A DNA stretch of 30,582 bases from Lachnospiraceae bacterium UBA3273 (lineage in GTDB: Bacteria > Bacillota > Clostridia > Lachnospirales > Lachnospiraceae): the NCBI GenBank assembly GCA_002362385.1, contig DEUB01000039.1, forward strand, positions 1 to 30,582, read 5' to 3'. The notes beneath the pieces are model-generated. The model did not search any database. It was not told the origin of the DNA and was given only the letters and a program-made list of their open reading frames with translations. The position numbers and the translations under genes are program-made. This document shows positions 22,693 through 30,582 of this stretch, piece by piece; the first letter of the stretch is position 1, and each line of letters opens with the position of its first letter.

Positions 22693-23169
22693 ATGGATGT
22701 AGGAATTGAAAATATCCGGGTTCGTCCTATTACGATCGAAGAATGGGAGAATGCCATGGGTCTGGCATGGAAAACCTTTCTGAAATTCGAGAGTGAAGAT
22801 TACGAACAGGAGGGTATTGATAATTTTCAGGACTTTATTACGGACCAGACCTTGAAGAGAATGTTCAGGCTGGGAGAATACTATCTGTATGCCGCTTTTT
22901 TCCGCAGCCGGATGGTTGGGATTATTTCCCTGCGCGACAAAGAACATATATCGTTATTGTTTGTAGATGAGGAATTTCATAAAATGGGAATAGGGAGAAA
23001 ACTCATTTATGAGATACGGAAACTTGAAAAACGTCTGGGCGGATACCGTCTGACGGTAAATTCTTCTCCCTATGCGGTAGGTTTTTATCATAAGATCGGG
23101 TTTGTAGACACTAATCTTGAGCAAAAAAAAGACGGAATCCGATACACCCCTATGTCATGGATCTTTTAA
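22693..23169 (+). CDS. GNAT-family N-acetyltransferase
   Basis: The 158-aa protein has a single GNAT domain. The acetyl-CoA pyrophosphate loop is HKMGIGRKL (about 96-104), after the beta strand ISLLFVDEEF; the C-terminal NSSPYAVGFYHKIGF is the usual motif B. The substrate (amine, amino acid or protein) cannot be told. AAGGAG lies 9 bases before the ATG. It is 9 bases ahead of the HD-GYP gene, so it likely shares a message with the c-di-GMP genes. Confidence 0.92.
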   Translation: MDVGIENIRVRPITIEEWENAMGLAWKTFLKFESEDYEQEGIDNFQDFITDQTLKRMFRLGEYYLYAAFFRSRMVGIISLRDKEHISLLFVDEEFHKMGIGRKLIYEIRKLEKRLGGYRLTVNSSPYAVGFYHKIGFVDTNLEQKKDGIRYTPMSWIF

Positions 23170-23178
23170 GGAGCGCCT

Positions 23179-24444
23179 ATGGATTTCATTAGCAGTAAAA
23201 ACATATTCCTTCTTACAAGGGATACATTAAAACTAATCGACAAACGTCTTATGAAGCATGGTTCGAGGACCGGATATATTCTGTACAAAATGCTGAAGCA
23301 GCGGGGCGGATATGAAAAATTTGAAATGGCGGAACTGGTAATGTTAGCGACCCTGCATGATATCGGAGCTTACAAGACTGACGACGTTAAGACTACCATA
23401 CGGTTTGAAGCAAAACATTATATGGCCCATTCCATCTATGGATACCTGTTTTTAAAATATCTTTCGCCTATGGAGGAAAAATCCCAGATCCTTTTGTATC
23501 ATCATGTTGACTATGAAAAGATAAAGGACATTGTTTATACATATAAAGAAGAAGCGGCCTTTTTAAACTTTGCGGAAAAGGTAGATATTTACAGGGTGGC
23601 GCTTCAGGACAGATTTGATATTTCCGTGCTGGGCAGATATATGGGGACCCGATATTCGGAAGAGTCCTTTGAACTGTTCCGGCTGGCCAATCAGAATGGG
23701 GAGATTTTTAAGCGCCTGGATTCAGAGGAATATGAAAAAGAACTGGATGAACTGATGGACTATATCATGTTTACCAATGAAGAAAAAAAGCGGTACATGG
23801 AAATGTTAATGTATTGTCTGGGTCTGCGTTCTCCCAAAAAAGTAGTGGACAGCGTTACCAGCATCTGTATCTGTGAAGAGCTGGCGATCCGTCTGTTCCT
23901 GAATGAGAAAGAAACGGAAAAGCTGTATTACGGAGCGCTTCTTCATGATATCGGTATGCTTGCCATGCCGGAAGAGATCGTGGAAAAAGAAGGTATGCCC
24001 ACGCCGGAGGAAATTGAAATCCTCAAGACCCATGTTGAATTATCGGAGCAGATATTAAAAAACCGCCTGGAGCAGGATGTGTTAAATATTGCTGCAGCGC
24101 ATCATGAGAGGCTGGATGGAAGCGGATATCCCAAAGGACTTAAGGATATGCAGATGAATACTTCCCAGAAGATTTTGCAGGTGGCGGATAAGGTAACCGG
24201 CCTTATAAACGGAGATTTTTATGAACACGCCTTCAATAAGGAACAGATCATTCCGATCCTGATGGAAGAGGCGGATAACAAAAAGCTTTCAGCACAGGTT
24301 GTGGATGTTATGATCCTGTTTTATGATGAGATCATGGAAAAGGTAAAGATCGAATCGGGGCAGATCCTTCTTTTACATAAAAAGCTGGAAGCGCAGTTTG
24401 AGAAAGTATATAAAAATTCAGGATTAAAAGAACAGGAGAAATGA
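23179..24444 (+). CDS. Double HD-domain protein, C-terminal HD-GYP phosphodiesterase
   Basis: The 421-aa soluble protein has two HD-type domains. The first (about 10-150) keeps H60-D61 (LHDIGAY) and HH at 108-109 but has no GYP motif, so it is degenerate or binds another ligand. The second (about 225-390) is full HD-GYP: HDIGM at 256-260, H285 (KTHVELSEQIL), HHERLDGSGYP at 308-318 and VADKVT. It probably hydrolyses c-di-GMP, with the first half as a sensory or regulatory domain. GGAG precedes the ATG. Its stop overlaps the YesL gene start by four bases, and a GGDEF cyclase follows, so synthesis and breakdown genes share a transcript. Confidence 0.9.
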   Translation: MDFISSKNIFLLTRDTLKLIDKRLMKHGSRTGYILYKMLKQRGGYEKFEMAELVMLATLHDIGAYKTDDVKTTIRFEAKHYMAHSIYGYLFLKYLSPMEEKSQILLYHHVDYEKIKDIVYTYKEEAAFLNFAEKVDIYRVALQDRFDISVLGRYMGTRYSEESFELFRLANQNGEIFKRLDSEEYEKELDELMDYIMFTNEEKKRYMEMLMYCLGLRSPKKVVDSVTSICICEELAIRLFLNEKETEKLYYGALLHDIGMLAMPEEIVEKEGMPTPEEIEILKTHVELSEQILKNRLEQDVLNIAAAHHERLDGSGYPKGLKDMQMNTSQKILQVADKVTGLINGDFYEHAFNKEQIIPILMEEADNKKLSAQVVDVMILFYDEIMEKVKIESGQILLLHKKLEAQFEKVYKNSGLKEQEK

Positions 24445-25082
24445 TGAGAAAATTTTTTAGTGACAGTAACCCGGTTATCAGAGGCTTGACGAAGCTGGCG
24501 GATCTAATGTGGCTGAACGCTTTGTTCATTATAACCTCTCTGCCGCTTTTTACCATAGGGGCGGCGGCTTCAGCACTGTATTATGAATCCATGCGCGTGG
24601 TACAGGGCGAGGAAGCCTACATAACCAGGGACTTTTTTAAGGCGTTTAAGAATAACTTCAAATATGCGACGATCGTCTGGATCGTCTCGGCTTTTCTGCT
24701 TCTTCTGTTTGGGTATACGTTCTATATCCTGGGAAAGTCGGATCTGTCCTATGCGCATATTGCAATGGGAATTTTGGGAGTTCCAATAATATTGATCTGC
24801 TTCATGCTTTTATATGTTTTTCCGATTATGTCGAGATTTGAAAATACATTAATGAATACAGTCATCAACGCTTTGCTTATTTCACTGGCACAGTTTCCCA
24901 AAACAATACTGATGCTGGCGTTTTCGGCGGTTCCGATTCTGCTCGTATTAAGCAGCCTTAACTGGTTTCCCCTTTTGATCCTGGGGGGATTTGCCATTGT
25001 CGCATATGTGAATGGCAGCTTTATGAACAAAATATTTGAAAAGATACAAAATAAGGAAAATGACCGGCAGGAGAGCGCGTAA
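24441..25082 (+). CDS. YesL/DUF624-family membrane protein
   Basis: The 213-aa protein begins with a short soluble stretch. The family-typical segment ADLMWLNALFIITSLPLFTIGAAASALYY is the first membrane helix (about 20-46). More helices follow at about 78-100, 108-135 and 150-195, and the C-terminus is charged. YesL proteins are integral membrane proteins of unknown role, often beside carbohydrate ABC transporters or two-component systems. Here the gene sits between an HD-GYP gene (4-base overlap) and a GGDEF gene (35 bases on), an uncommon place that suggests a link to membrane signalling. The ribosome binding site AGGAG is in the end of the upstream gene. Confidence 0.87.
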   Translation: MMRKFFSDSNPVIRGLTKLADLMWLNALFIITSLPLFTIGAAASALYYESMRVVQGEEAYITRDFFKAFKNNFKYATIVWIVSAFLLLLFGYTFYILGKSDLSYAHIAMGILGVPIILICFMLLYVFPIMSRFENTLMNTVINALLISLAQFPKTILMLAFSAVPILLVLSSLNWFPLLILGGFAIVAYVNGSFMNKIFEKIQNKENDRQESA

Positions 25083-25117
25083 CTAAAAGGCAGGATGTAA
25101 TCAAGGGGTATACATTT

Positions 25118-26593
25118 ATGGAAACAAAATCAAAAAAAGAAAAGAATGCCGTTTTACAAATGCTTCTTCCGGCAGTTATATTTGTGGTTTTTTCTTTGAC
25201 GGTTCTTTTGCTCTATTCCCAAAAGCTTAATAAGATTTTTGACGATACGCTTAATGAACAGATCAGAGAGACGACCCTTTTATACAGTACCCGGCTGCGG
25301 CAGGAGATAACGGATATGGCTGTGGCGGGGGCCCCGGCTGCGGATATGATAGCTTTCGGCAGAAGTTCGGAGGCAGATTGTCTGGAGGCGTTGGCGAGAA
25401 ACACCCATGCGGACAGGGTGGTCCTGATGGAAACGGACGGAACGGGAATTGATTCGGATGCGCAGGCGGCGGCCTATGATCCGGAACTTTTTACAGACGG
25501 GCTCCGGCTGGGCAAAAGTACCTACCACTACTTGGGAGAAGGTGCGATAGGGGTCATTACCCCGGTCATGAAAGCGGATAATATAGAGAAACTCCTGCTT
25601 CAGGAGTACAATACGGACCAGCTGGATGAAAAATTTAATAATTTCAATTTCGGAAAAGAAACATGGGTCATACTGATAGATGACGAAGGACAGATCATGT
25701 ATCGTTACGGAGGCAAAAATTCCGACTATATTTCGGTCGACGACAATTTCTTTGACAGGATATCGGAAATAAACAATGGGAATGTCGTAAGATTTATGGA
25801 TAATTATACCAAAGACATTTCCGGAAATATCAGCCTGGATTTTAACGGAGATAAAAGAGAGGTCTTCTATAAGTCCATGGGGATCAACAACTGGCATCTT
25901 CTGATAGGAATGCCCCAATCATATATGGGGATAAGAAATGCGTCAAAGCGTGAAGCGGTTACCGAAATGATGCGGTGGATCATGCTGGGTGTGGCGCTGT
26001 TTGTTGTCATGATCGTTATTAACAGCAATATGGACAGGGTACGGCGGAAGGTAAAGAGCGACGGGCTGATCCAGCTTGCGGAAACGGATCAGCTTACAAA
26101 CCTGTATAACAAGGTAACCACGGAGAAAAAGATCAAGGAATTCATAGAGGAACATCCGGATACCCAGAGTCTTATTTTTGTGTTGGATATCGATAATTTT
26201 AAGAAGATCAACGATACCATGGGCCATGCGTTCGGGGATGAAGTGCTGCGGACCATCGGGCAAAGGATCAAGATGGAATTTCGGGCATCTGATATTATCG
26301 GACGGGCCGGAGGAGATGAATTTATTATTTTCCTGAAAGGGCTTAAGGACGAGGAGCTTATTGTCCGGGAGGCTCTTAAGGTGGAAAACTTTTTCAAGGA
26401 CTTTAAGGCGGGAGACGGGTATGTAAAATACTCTGCCACCGCAAGTATAGGATGTGCGGTTTTCCCCAGAGATGCCGGAGATTTTGAAGGCTTGTACAAA
26501 GCTGCGGACCAGGCCCTTTATAAAGCGAAACAGAGAGGGAAAAACCAGCTGGCATTTTATAAGGATCCGGAGGGGTTTGGGCAAAGTGTATAA
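25118..26593 (+). CDS. Membrane diguanylate cyclase with Cache-like sensor
   Basis: The 491-aa protein would make c-di-GMP from two GTP. A membrane helix (about 13-31) is followed by an extracellular Cache-like domain (about 35-285, with TWVILIDDEGQIMYRYGG and NWHLLIGMPQSYMG). A second helix (about 288-306) leads to a GGDEF domain (about 322-485). The active site is GGDEF at 398-402, and the inhibitory I-site RxxD is at 389-392 (RASD), five residues before it, so product inhibition is expected. Cache domains sense small molecules such as amino acids or sugars. Partner phosphodiesterase genes lie just upstream. Confidence 0.94.
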   Translation: METKSKKEKNAVLQMLLPAVIFVVFSLTVLLLYSQKLNKIFDDTLNEQIRETTLLYSTRLRQEITDMAVAGAPAADMIAFGRSSEADCLEALARNTHADRVVLMETDGTGIDSDAQAAAYDPELFTDGLRLGKSTYHYLGEGAIGVITPVMKADNIEKLLLQEYNTDQLDEKFNNFNFGKETWVILIDDEGQIMYRYGGKNSDYISVDDNFFDRISEINNGNVVRFMDNYTKDISGNISLDFNGDKREVFYKSMGINNWHLLIGMPQSYMGIRNASKREAVTEMMRWIMLGVALFVVMIVINSNMDRVRRKVKSDGLIQLAETDQLTNLYNKVTTEKKIKEFIEEHPDTQSLIFVLDIDNFKKINDTMGHAFGDEVLRTIGQRIKMEFRASDIIGRAGGDEFIIFLKGLKDEELIVREALKVENFFKDFKAGDGYVKYSATASIGCAVFPRDAGDFEGLYKAADQALYKAKQRGKNQLAFYKDPEGFGQSV

Positions 26594-26708
26594 TTTGAAA
26601 AAGAAATTTTGTATAATCGTGGTATAGGCAAAAAACAAGCCGTAATATATACTAATCACATAGGCGAAAACTTGCCAATTGACTACATTATTTTAGGAGG
26701 AATTGATA
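26594..26708 (+). promoter_or_regulatory. Leader and likely promoter of the MsmX-type ATPase gene
   Basis: The gap contains TATAAT (26612-26617) with no good -35 at the right spacing (TTGAAA lies only 11 bases upstream). A very strong AGGAGG follows, 9 bases before the ATG. Given the codon bias of the gene, a strong promoter is expected; this is the best candidate, but it is imperfect. Confidence 0.4.
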
Positions 26709-27821
26709 ATGGCAAACTTATCTTTAAAAAATGTCTGCAAGGTATATCCTAACGGATTTGAAGCAGTTAAAGATTTCAATCTTGAAATCAACGACCAGGA
26801 ATTCATTATTTTCGTAGGACCGTCCGGATGTGGTAAATCTACTACACTTCGTATGATTGCCGGTCTGGAAGATATTTCTTCCGGAGAATTATGGATTGGA
26901 GACAAGTTAGTTAATGACGTGGAACCCAAGGACAGAGATATTGCGATGGTATTCCAGAGCTACGCTTTGTATCCCCACATGACCGTTCGCGACAACATGG
27001 CATTCGGTCTGAAATTAAGAAAAGTTCCCAAAGATGAAATTGATAAAATGGTAAACGAGGCAGCTAAGATCCTTGACCTGACCCCTCTCCTTGACCGTAA
27101 ACCGAAGGCTTTATCCGGTGGTCAGAGACAGCGTGTTGCCATGGGCCGTGCGATCGTTCGTAATCCTAAGGTATTCCTTATGGATGAGCCTTTATCCAAC
27201 CTGGATGCAAAGCTTCGTGTACAGATGCGTATTGAGATCGCAAAGTTACACCAGAGACTGGGCACCACCATTATTTATGTAACACATGACCAGACAGAAG
27301 CTATGACCCTTGGTACAAGGATCGTAGTTATGAAAGACGGTATCGTTCAGCAGGTAGATTCTCCTCAGAACTTATATGAGAAACCCGCAAACCTTTTCGT
27401 TGCAGGCTTCATGGGATCTCCTCAGATGAATTTCTTGGATGCAGTTGTAGAAGTTGTAGACGACACAGCAGTATTAAAGGTTGCCGGCCACTTCATTCCG
27501 CTTCCTCCTGCTAAGTCCAAAAAGCTGATTGAGGGTGGATATAACGGAAGGACCGTTACATTCGGTATCCGTCCTGAAGACGTATATGATTCCGAAATGA
27601 TGGTAGAGGCTTCTCCTCAGAGCACATTCGAAGCTACCGTAAAGGTATACGAGTTGCTTGGTGCTGAAGTTTACTTATACTTCGATTTAGAAGAATTCCC
27701 TATGACAGCAAGGGTAGATCCCCGTACAACAGCGAGACCCGGCGATGTCGTTAAATTTGCTATCGATGTTGAGAAGATCCACATCTTTGATAAAGAAACA
27801 GAAATGGTTATTACCAACTAG
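26709..27821 (+). CDS. msmX: Sugar ABC transporter ATPase, MsmX/UgpC/MalK type
   Basis: The 370-aa ATPase drives import of oligosaccharides. Walker A GPSGCGKST is at 37-45, Q-loop Q83, signature LSGGQ 135-139, Walker B VFLMDE 155-160 and the H-loop H193. A C-terminal regulatory OB/TOBE domain covers about 240-370. No permease or binding protein gene is next to it. In B. subtilis and many Clostridia one such ATPase (MsmX) serves several sugar transporters, which fits an orphan gene. Its codons (frequent CGT, GTA, CTT, TCC, few rare ones) differ from neighbours and look like those of highly expressed genes. The start ATG 26709 has AGGAGG. The gene ends at a strong terminator. The symbol is by function and similarity; ugpC is an equal choice. 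Confidence 0.92.
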   Translation: MANLSLKNVCKVYPNGFEAVKDFNLEINDQEFIIFVGPSGCGKSTTLRMIAGLEDISSGELWIGDKLVNDVEPKDRDIAMVFQSYALYPHMTVRDNMAFGLKLRKVPKDEIDKMVNEAAKILDLTPLLDRKPKALSGGQRQRVAMGRAIVRNPKVFLMDEPLSNLDAKLRVQMRIEIAKLHQRLGTTIIYVTHDQTEAMTLGTRIVVMKDGIVQQVDSPQNLYEKPANLFVAGFMGSPQMNFLDAVVEVVDDTAVLKVAGHFIPLPPAKSKKLIEGGYNGRTVTFGIRPEDVYDSEMMVEASPQSTFEATVKVYELLGAEVYLYFDLEEFPMTARVDPRTTARPGDVVKFAIDVEKIHIFDKETEMVITN

Positions 27822-27836
27822 TTTTAAGATTTACAC

Positions 27837-27869
27837 AAGGGAGATACTTAAGGTATCTCCCTTTTTTCT
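27837..27869 (+). terminator. Intrinsic terminator of the ATPase gene
   Basis: AAGGGAGATAC (27837-27847) and GTATCTCCCTT (27853-27863) form a perfect 11-bp stem with a 5-base loop, followed by a T-run. Confidence 0.93.
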
Positions 27870-27928
27870 TCTGATTTACAGAAACCGCTAAACGCTATAG
27901 TGAAGGAAGACGGAGAGGAAGTGATTGT

Positions 27929-29014
27929 TTGTTAGCAACGCAGGTAATACAGACATGCATTGATGATTTGAAGGCGATTACAAAGGTGGAACTGACGGTT
28001 TTGGACAGTACGGGATTGGTGGTTGCAGTCACGGGAAAACGGGAAGAGTTCCAGCCGGGAGAAATAGAAAGGTTTGCGGAGTCCAAGGCGGAATGCCAGA
28101 CTATCAACGGCCATCATTATCTGAAAGCATTTCATGAAATGGATGTAGCATATATTGTCGTCTGCAAAGATGTAAACGAAGACCTGATGATCGCAAAGAT
28201 CGCGGTCAGCCAACTGGAAAATCTTTTGATCGCCTACCGGGAAAGGATCGATAAAAATAATTTTTTCCAGAACCTGCTGTTAGACAATCTGTTGTTGGTG
28301 GATATTTATAACCGTGCCAAAAAGCTTCATCTGGAAAATGTATGCAGGCGTGCCGTTATTTTAATTGAAGTAAGCAGGGAAAATGATAACGGGACTATGG
28401 AGATGCTGAAAAATATGTTTTCTCCGCAGTCGGGGGATTTTGTTACGTCCGTAGACGAAAAGACCCTGATCGTTATTAAGCAGCTGGATCAGAAGGAAGG
28501 ATATGATGAACTGAACGAGGTGGCGGATATGATCCTGGGCATGATGAATACAGAGGTCATGGTCAACGGAAGGATCGCTTACGGAACCATCGTCCGGGAA
28601 TTAAAGGATGTTTCCAAGAGCTATAAGGAAGCAAAAATGGCGCTGGATGTAGGCAGGATTTTTTATGCGGAAAGAAGCGTAGTCGCATACAATACCCTTG
28701 GCATCGGCCGCCTGATCTACCAGCTCCCCATTAATCTCTGCAAGATGTTTATAGAAGAGATCTTTGGCGAGGAAATTCCCGAAGAATTGGATGAAGAGAC
28801 CTTGAATACCATCAACATGTTTCTGGAAAATAACCTGAATGTATCAGAAACCGCAAGACAGCTGTATGTCCACAGGAATACGCTTCTGTATCGCTTGGAA
28901 AAGCTGCAGAAGGTAACAAATCTGGATATCAGGATCTTTGACGACGCCCTGACCTTAAAGATCGCGTTGATGGTAGTAAACTATATGAAATATCTGGAGT
29001 CTATGGATTACTGA
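27929..29014 (+). CDS. CdaR/PucR-type transcription regulator
   Basis: The 361-aa protein has an N-terminal sugar-diacid-recognition-like domain (about 1-115, ending in a long helix), a central GGDEF-like fold without catalytic motif (about 130-260, with GRIAYGTIVRELKDVSKSYKEA), and a PucR-type C-terminal helix-turn-helix (about 300-350, NNLNVSETARQLYVHRNTLLYRLEKL). CdaR-like activators respond to sugar acids. The reading frame starts at TTG 27929 with GAGGAAG 6-8 bases upstream; no better ATG lies near. It follows the orphan sugar ATPase gene after a terminator, so it has its own promoter and may well control that gene. Confidence 0.87.
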   Translation: MLATQVIQTCIDDLKAITKVELTVLDSTGLVVAVTGKREEFQPGEIERFAESKAECQTINGHHYLKAFHEMDVAYIVVCKDVNEDLMIAKIAVSQLENLLIAYRERIDKNNFFQNLLLDNLLLVDIYNRAKKLHLENVCRRAVILIEVSRENDNGTMEMLKNMFSPQSGDFVTSVDEKTLIVIKQLDQKEGYDELNEVADMILGMMNTEVMVNGRIAYGTIVRELKDVSKSYKEAKMALDVGRIFYAERSVVAYNTLGIGRLIYQLPINLCKMFIEEIFGEEIPEELDEETLNTINMFLENNLNVSETARQLYVHRNTLLYRLEKLQKVTNLDIRIFDDALTLKIALMVVNYMKYLESMDY

Positions 29015-29090
29015 AAATGCTCCGGCTAAGACAAAGGGCGAGTGCCCGGCTGCGTGCTGCAGGATATTTGCTTCAGGAAACATAATTTGT

Positions 29091-29128
29091 CCCACCTTCT
29101 CATAATAATAAGTAGGAGGTGGGATTTT
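29091..29128 (+). terminator. Terminator containing the ribosome binding site of the next gene
   Basis: TCCCACCTTCT and AGGAGGTGGGA form a stem of about 11 bp with one mismatch, and TTTTTTT follows. The 3' arm is also the AGGAGG (29114-29119) of the gene starting at TTG 29130. Read-through mRNA would therefore have its ribosome binding site hidden in the hairpin. Confidence 0.75.
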
Positions 29129-29129
29129 T

Positions 29130-29870
29130 TTGAGGAAAATTTGGTATTTAAAACAGGAGAAAGGTCAAAAAACAAAAACTGCTAAAGTTTTTTTATATGA
29201 AAAGGACGGCCATGTAGAAGGCAGAATGGATCTATCGGCATTTAACGATTGTGAAAAGGGCGGGAAGGCGCCCCTTTTATTGCATATGAAGGATGCTTCC
29301 GGAAGGGATATAGAGAAAATAAGTCTGGAATCGGAAAATGTTTTATATGAAGGATTTTTTCAGGGAAAAGGAAAAATAAAAGCGGAACTGGCAGATAGAC
29401 TTAAAAAATTAAAGGGAGAAGCAATGCTGTCCGTAACCCTGGGAAAAGAGCGGTATTTGTCCGAAGGCTGGAAGGATGAAGAGATTGTGCCGGAAAAGGC
29501 CGGGGAAAAGAGCGCGCCGGAAAAAAAGACGGAGAAGGCGGAAACGGTAAATGCGCAGAAAGAATTGGAGGCGGAAGAACTGCTTCCGGAAGAAAAAGAG
29601 GGAAAACGGATCGTGCAGCTTTCAGTTCTGGAAGACGAGCTACTGTTCCGTTCATATGTACACAACAGCTTTTTGCTGCATGGGTATTACAATTATGGAC
29701 ATGTTGTAATAGATGAAAGCGGAGAGGAGCCCCGGCTGGGAGTTCCTGGGAATTATTACGAGCGGGAGCAGATGGTGGCTGAAATGTTCGGCTTTCCCGT
29801 TTTTGAAGCGGCAAGAGAAGAGGAAAAGATTACCAACGGGACTTTTGGATATTTTTATACGAAAGGATAG
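29130..29870 (+). CDS. DUF6128-like protein of unknown function
   Basis: The 246-aa protein has three parts. A beta-rich first half (1-110) is followed by a very charged Glu/Lys linker (about 112-165, PEKAGEKSAPEKKTEKAE), and then a conserved-looking C-terminal domain (about 170-246) with NSFLLHGYYNYGHVVI, LGVPGNYYEREQMVAEMFGF and a final GTFGYFYTKG. That C-terminus is what I recall from DUF6128 proteins of Lachnospiraceae; the role is unknown. No signal peptide or membrane helix. Translation most likely begins at TTG 29130, 10 bases after AGGAGG inside a terminator stem. The next gene starts one base after its stop. Confidence 0.72.
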   Translation: MRKIWYLKQEKGQKTKTAKVFLYEKDGHVEGRMDLSAFNDCEKGGKAPLLLHMKDASGRDIEKISLESENVLYEGFFQGKGKIKAELADRLKKLKGEAMLSVTLGKERYLSEGWKDEEIVPEKAGEKSAPEKKTEKAETVNAQKELEAEELLPEEKEGKRIVQLSVLEDELLFRSYVHNSFLLHGYYNYGHVVIDESGEEPRLGVPGNYYEREQMVAEMFGFPVFEAAREEEKITNGTFGYFYTKG

Positions 29871-29871
29871 T

Positions 29872-30564
29872 ATGATATACTGTTATTATAAGAAAAGCAA
29901 CGGAGAAAGAAGTACGGGTGGGAAAATGCAGACGGAAAAACGGGAGAAAGCGGTACAGATAGGAAGAATGCAGACGGAAGAGGAATTAAATAAGGAAATC
30001 CATCGTCTTAACGACAGATATGAGGAATTGGGAAAATCGGAACGGCGCCGGCTGGCAAGGCTGAAACGTAAGAAGGAAGCCATGGAAGAAGAAAGGCGCA
30101 GAAGCCGGGAGCAGGAAATGGTTGACTCTGAATTTATGAGGGAGGCTTTAAAACAGGCTCAAAAGGCAGCTAAACTGGGAGAGGTCCCCATAGGCTGCGT
30201 GATCGTAAAGGACGGCCGCATCATAGCCAGGGGATATAACCGGAGGAATACGGATCACAGCACCCTTTCCCATGCCGAGATAAGGGCGATCAGAAAGGCA
30301 AGCAGGGTATTAAATGACTGGCGGCTGGAAGGCTGTACCCTGTATGTTACCCTGGAGCCCTGCCAGATGTGTGCGGGCGCTATTGTCCAGGCAAGGATTC
30401 CCTGTGTAGTCATGGGATGTATGAATCCTAAGGCGGGATGCGGCGGTTCTGTATTGAATATTTTGCAGATGAAGGAGTTCAACCATCAGGTAGAAGTAAA
30501 GCGCGGAGTGCTGGAGAAGGAATGCTCGGAAGTGCTGAGCGGATTTTTCAAAAGATTGCGTTAG
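29872..30564 (+). CDS. tadA: tRNA-specific adenosine deaminase, with N-terminal extension
   Basis: The enzyme converts A34 of tRNA-Arg(ACG) to inosine. From ATG 29872 the protein has 230 aa. Zinc ligands are H134 (HAE at 134-136), C164 and C167 (PCQMC), and the catalytic glutamate is E136. The domain itself starts at about residue 84 (VDSEFMREALKQAQKAAKLGEVP). Residues 1-82 are a charged, coiled-coil-like extension rich in Arg, Lys and Glu, not part of usual TadA. ATG 29872 has AAAGGA upstream and is one base from the previous stop. ATG 30118 (GGGAGCAGG upstream) would give the ordinary length of 148 aa. Both are possible; I keep the longer form because of the coupling. Confidence 0.9.
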   Translation: MIYCYYKKSNGERSTGGKMQTEKREKAVQIGRMQTEEELNKEIHRLNDRYEELGKSERRRLARLKRKKEAMEEERRRSREQEMVDSEFMREALKQAQKAAKLGEVPIGCVIVKDGRIIARGYNRRNTDHSTLSHAEIRAIRKASRVLNDWRLEGCTLYVTLEPCQMCAGAIVQARIPCVVMGCMNPKAGCGGSVLNILQMKEFNHQVEVKRGVLEKECSEVLSGFFKRLR

Positions 30565-30582
30565 TGTATAATTTTTATTGGC

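Noticed and set aside
25943..26659. 238-aa minus-strand open frame
   Set aside because: Antisense to the GGDEF domain, with no domain and no ribosome binding site.
1..30582. tRNA or rRNA genes
   Set aside because: No cloverleaf with a GTTCGA-type T-loop and CCA end and no rRNA signature was seen by eye on either strand.

Overview
The window looks like chromosomal DNA of a Gram-positive gut Clostridia, most likely Lachnospiraceae. The basis is the protein families present (DUF4080 radical SAM, VanW/peptidoglycan-binding, DUF1002, YesL/DUF624, a DUF6128-like C-terminus, an MsmX-type ATPase), strong AGGAGG-type ribosome binding sites, and long same-strand runs with ATGA stop/start overlaps. This placement is inferred from content; no search was run.

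Region 1 (1-2.65 kb) is the worn end of an integrated mobile element. It holds a tyrosine integrase pseudogene whose catalytic domain is deleted, a zinc-ribbon protein and a CI/LexA-like S24 repressor with Ala-Asp where relatives as I recall them have the cleavable Ala-Gly. Two tiny hydrophobic ORFs (26 and 40 aa) are each faced by a convergent promoter and share a terminator with it: two type I toxin-antitoxin-like modules.

Region 2 (2.7-4.5 kb) has an HD-GYP phosphodiesterase gene on the minus strand and, from a divergent promoter, an AT-rich orphan gene. Region 3 (4.6-9.6 kb) is a tight plus-strand run: PfkB sugar kinase, D-lyxose/mannose-type isomerase, B12-binding radical SAM protein, endonuclease III and a DnaQ-like exonuclease. 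A membrane-anchored TPR-like gene converges on it and overlaps its end.

Region 4 (10.2-15.4 kb) carries a 32-aa membrane peptide, a secreted VanW protein with a glutamine-rich tail, an AIR-synthase-like protein, an Lrp/AsnC regulator, a PLP aminotransferase and TrmL. A perfect bidirectional terminator separates these from a convergent DUF885 peptidase-like lipoprotein or membrane protein. Region 5 (17.4-22.4 kb) has metG, an alpha/beta hydrolase, a secreted DUF1002 protein and a D-2-hydroxyacid dehydrogenase.

At 22.44-22.67 kb lies a striking non-coding block of nested inverted repeats plus a 40-bp tandem period. Region 6 (22.7-26.6 kb) is a signalling run: GNAT acetyltransferase, double HD/HD-GYP protein, YesL-type membrane protein and a Cache-like GGDEF cyclase, so enzymes that make and break c-di-GMP sit together. 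Region 7 (26.7-30.6 kb) has an orphan MsmX/UgpC-type sugar ABC ATPase with highly-expressed-type codon use, a CdaR/PucR-type regulator, a DUF6128-like protein whose ribosome binding site lies inside a terminator hairpin, and tadA.

The least explained signals are the paired toxin-antitoxin-like modules and the structured block at 22.44-22.67 kb. Neither can be called a new system from sequence reading alone.
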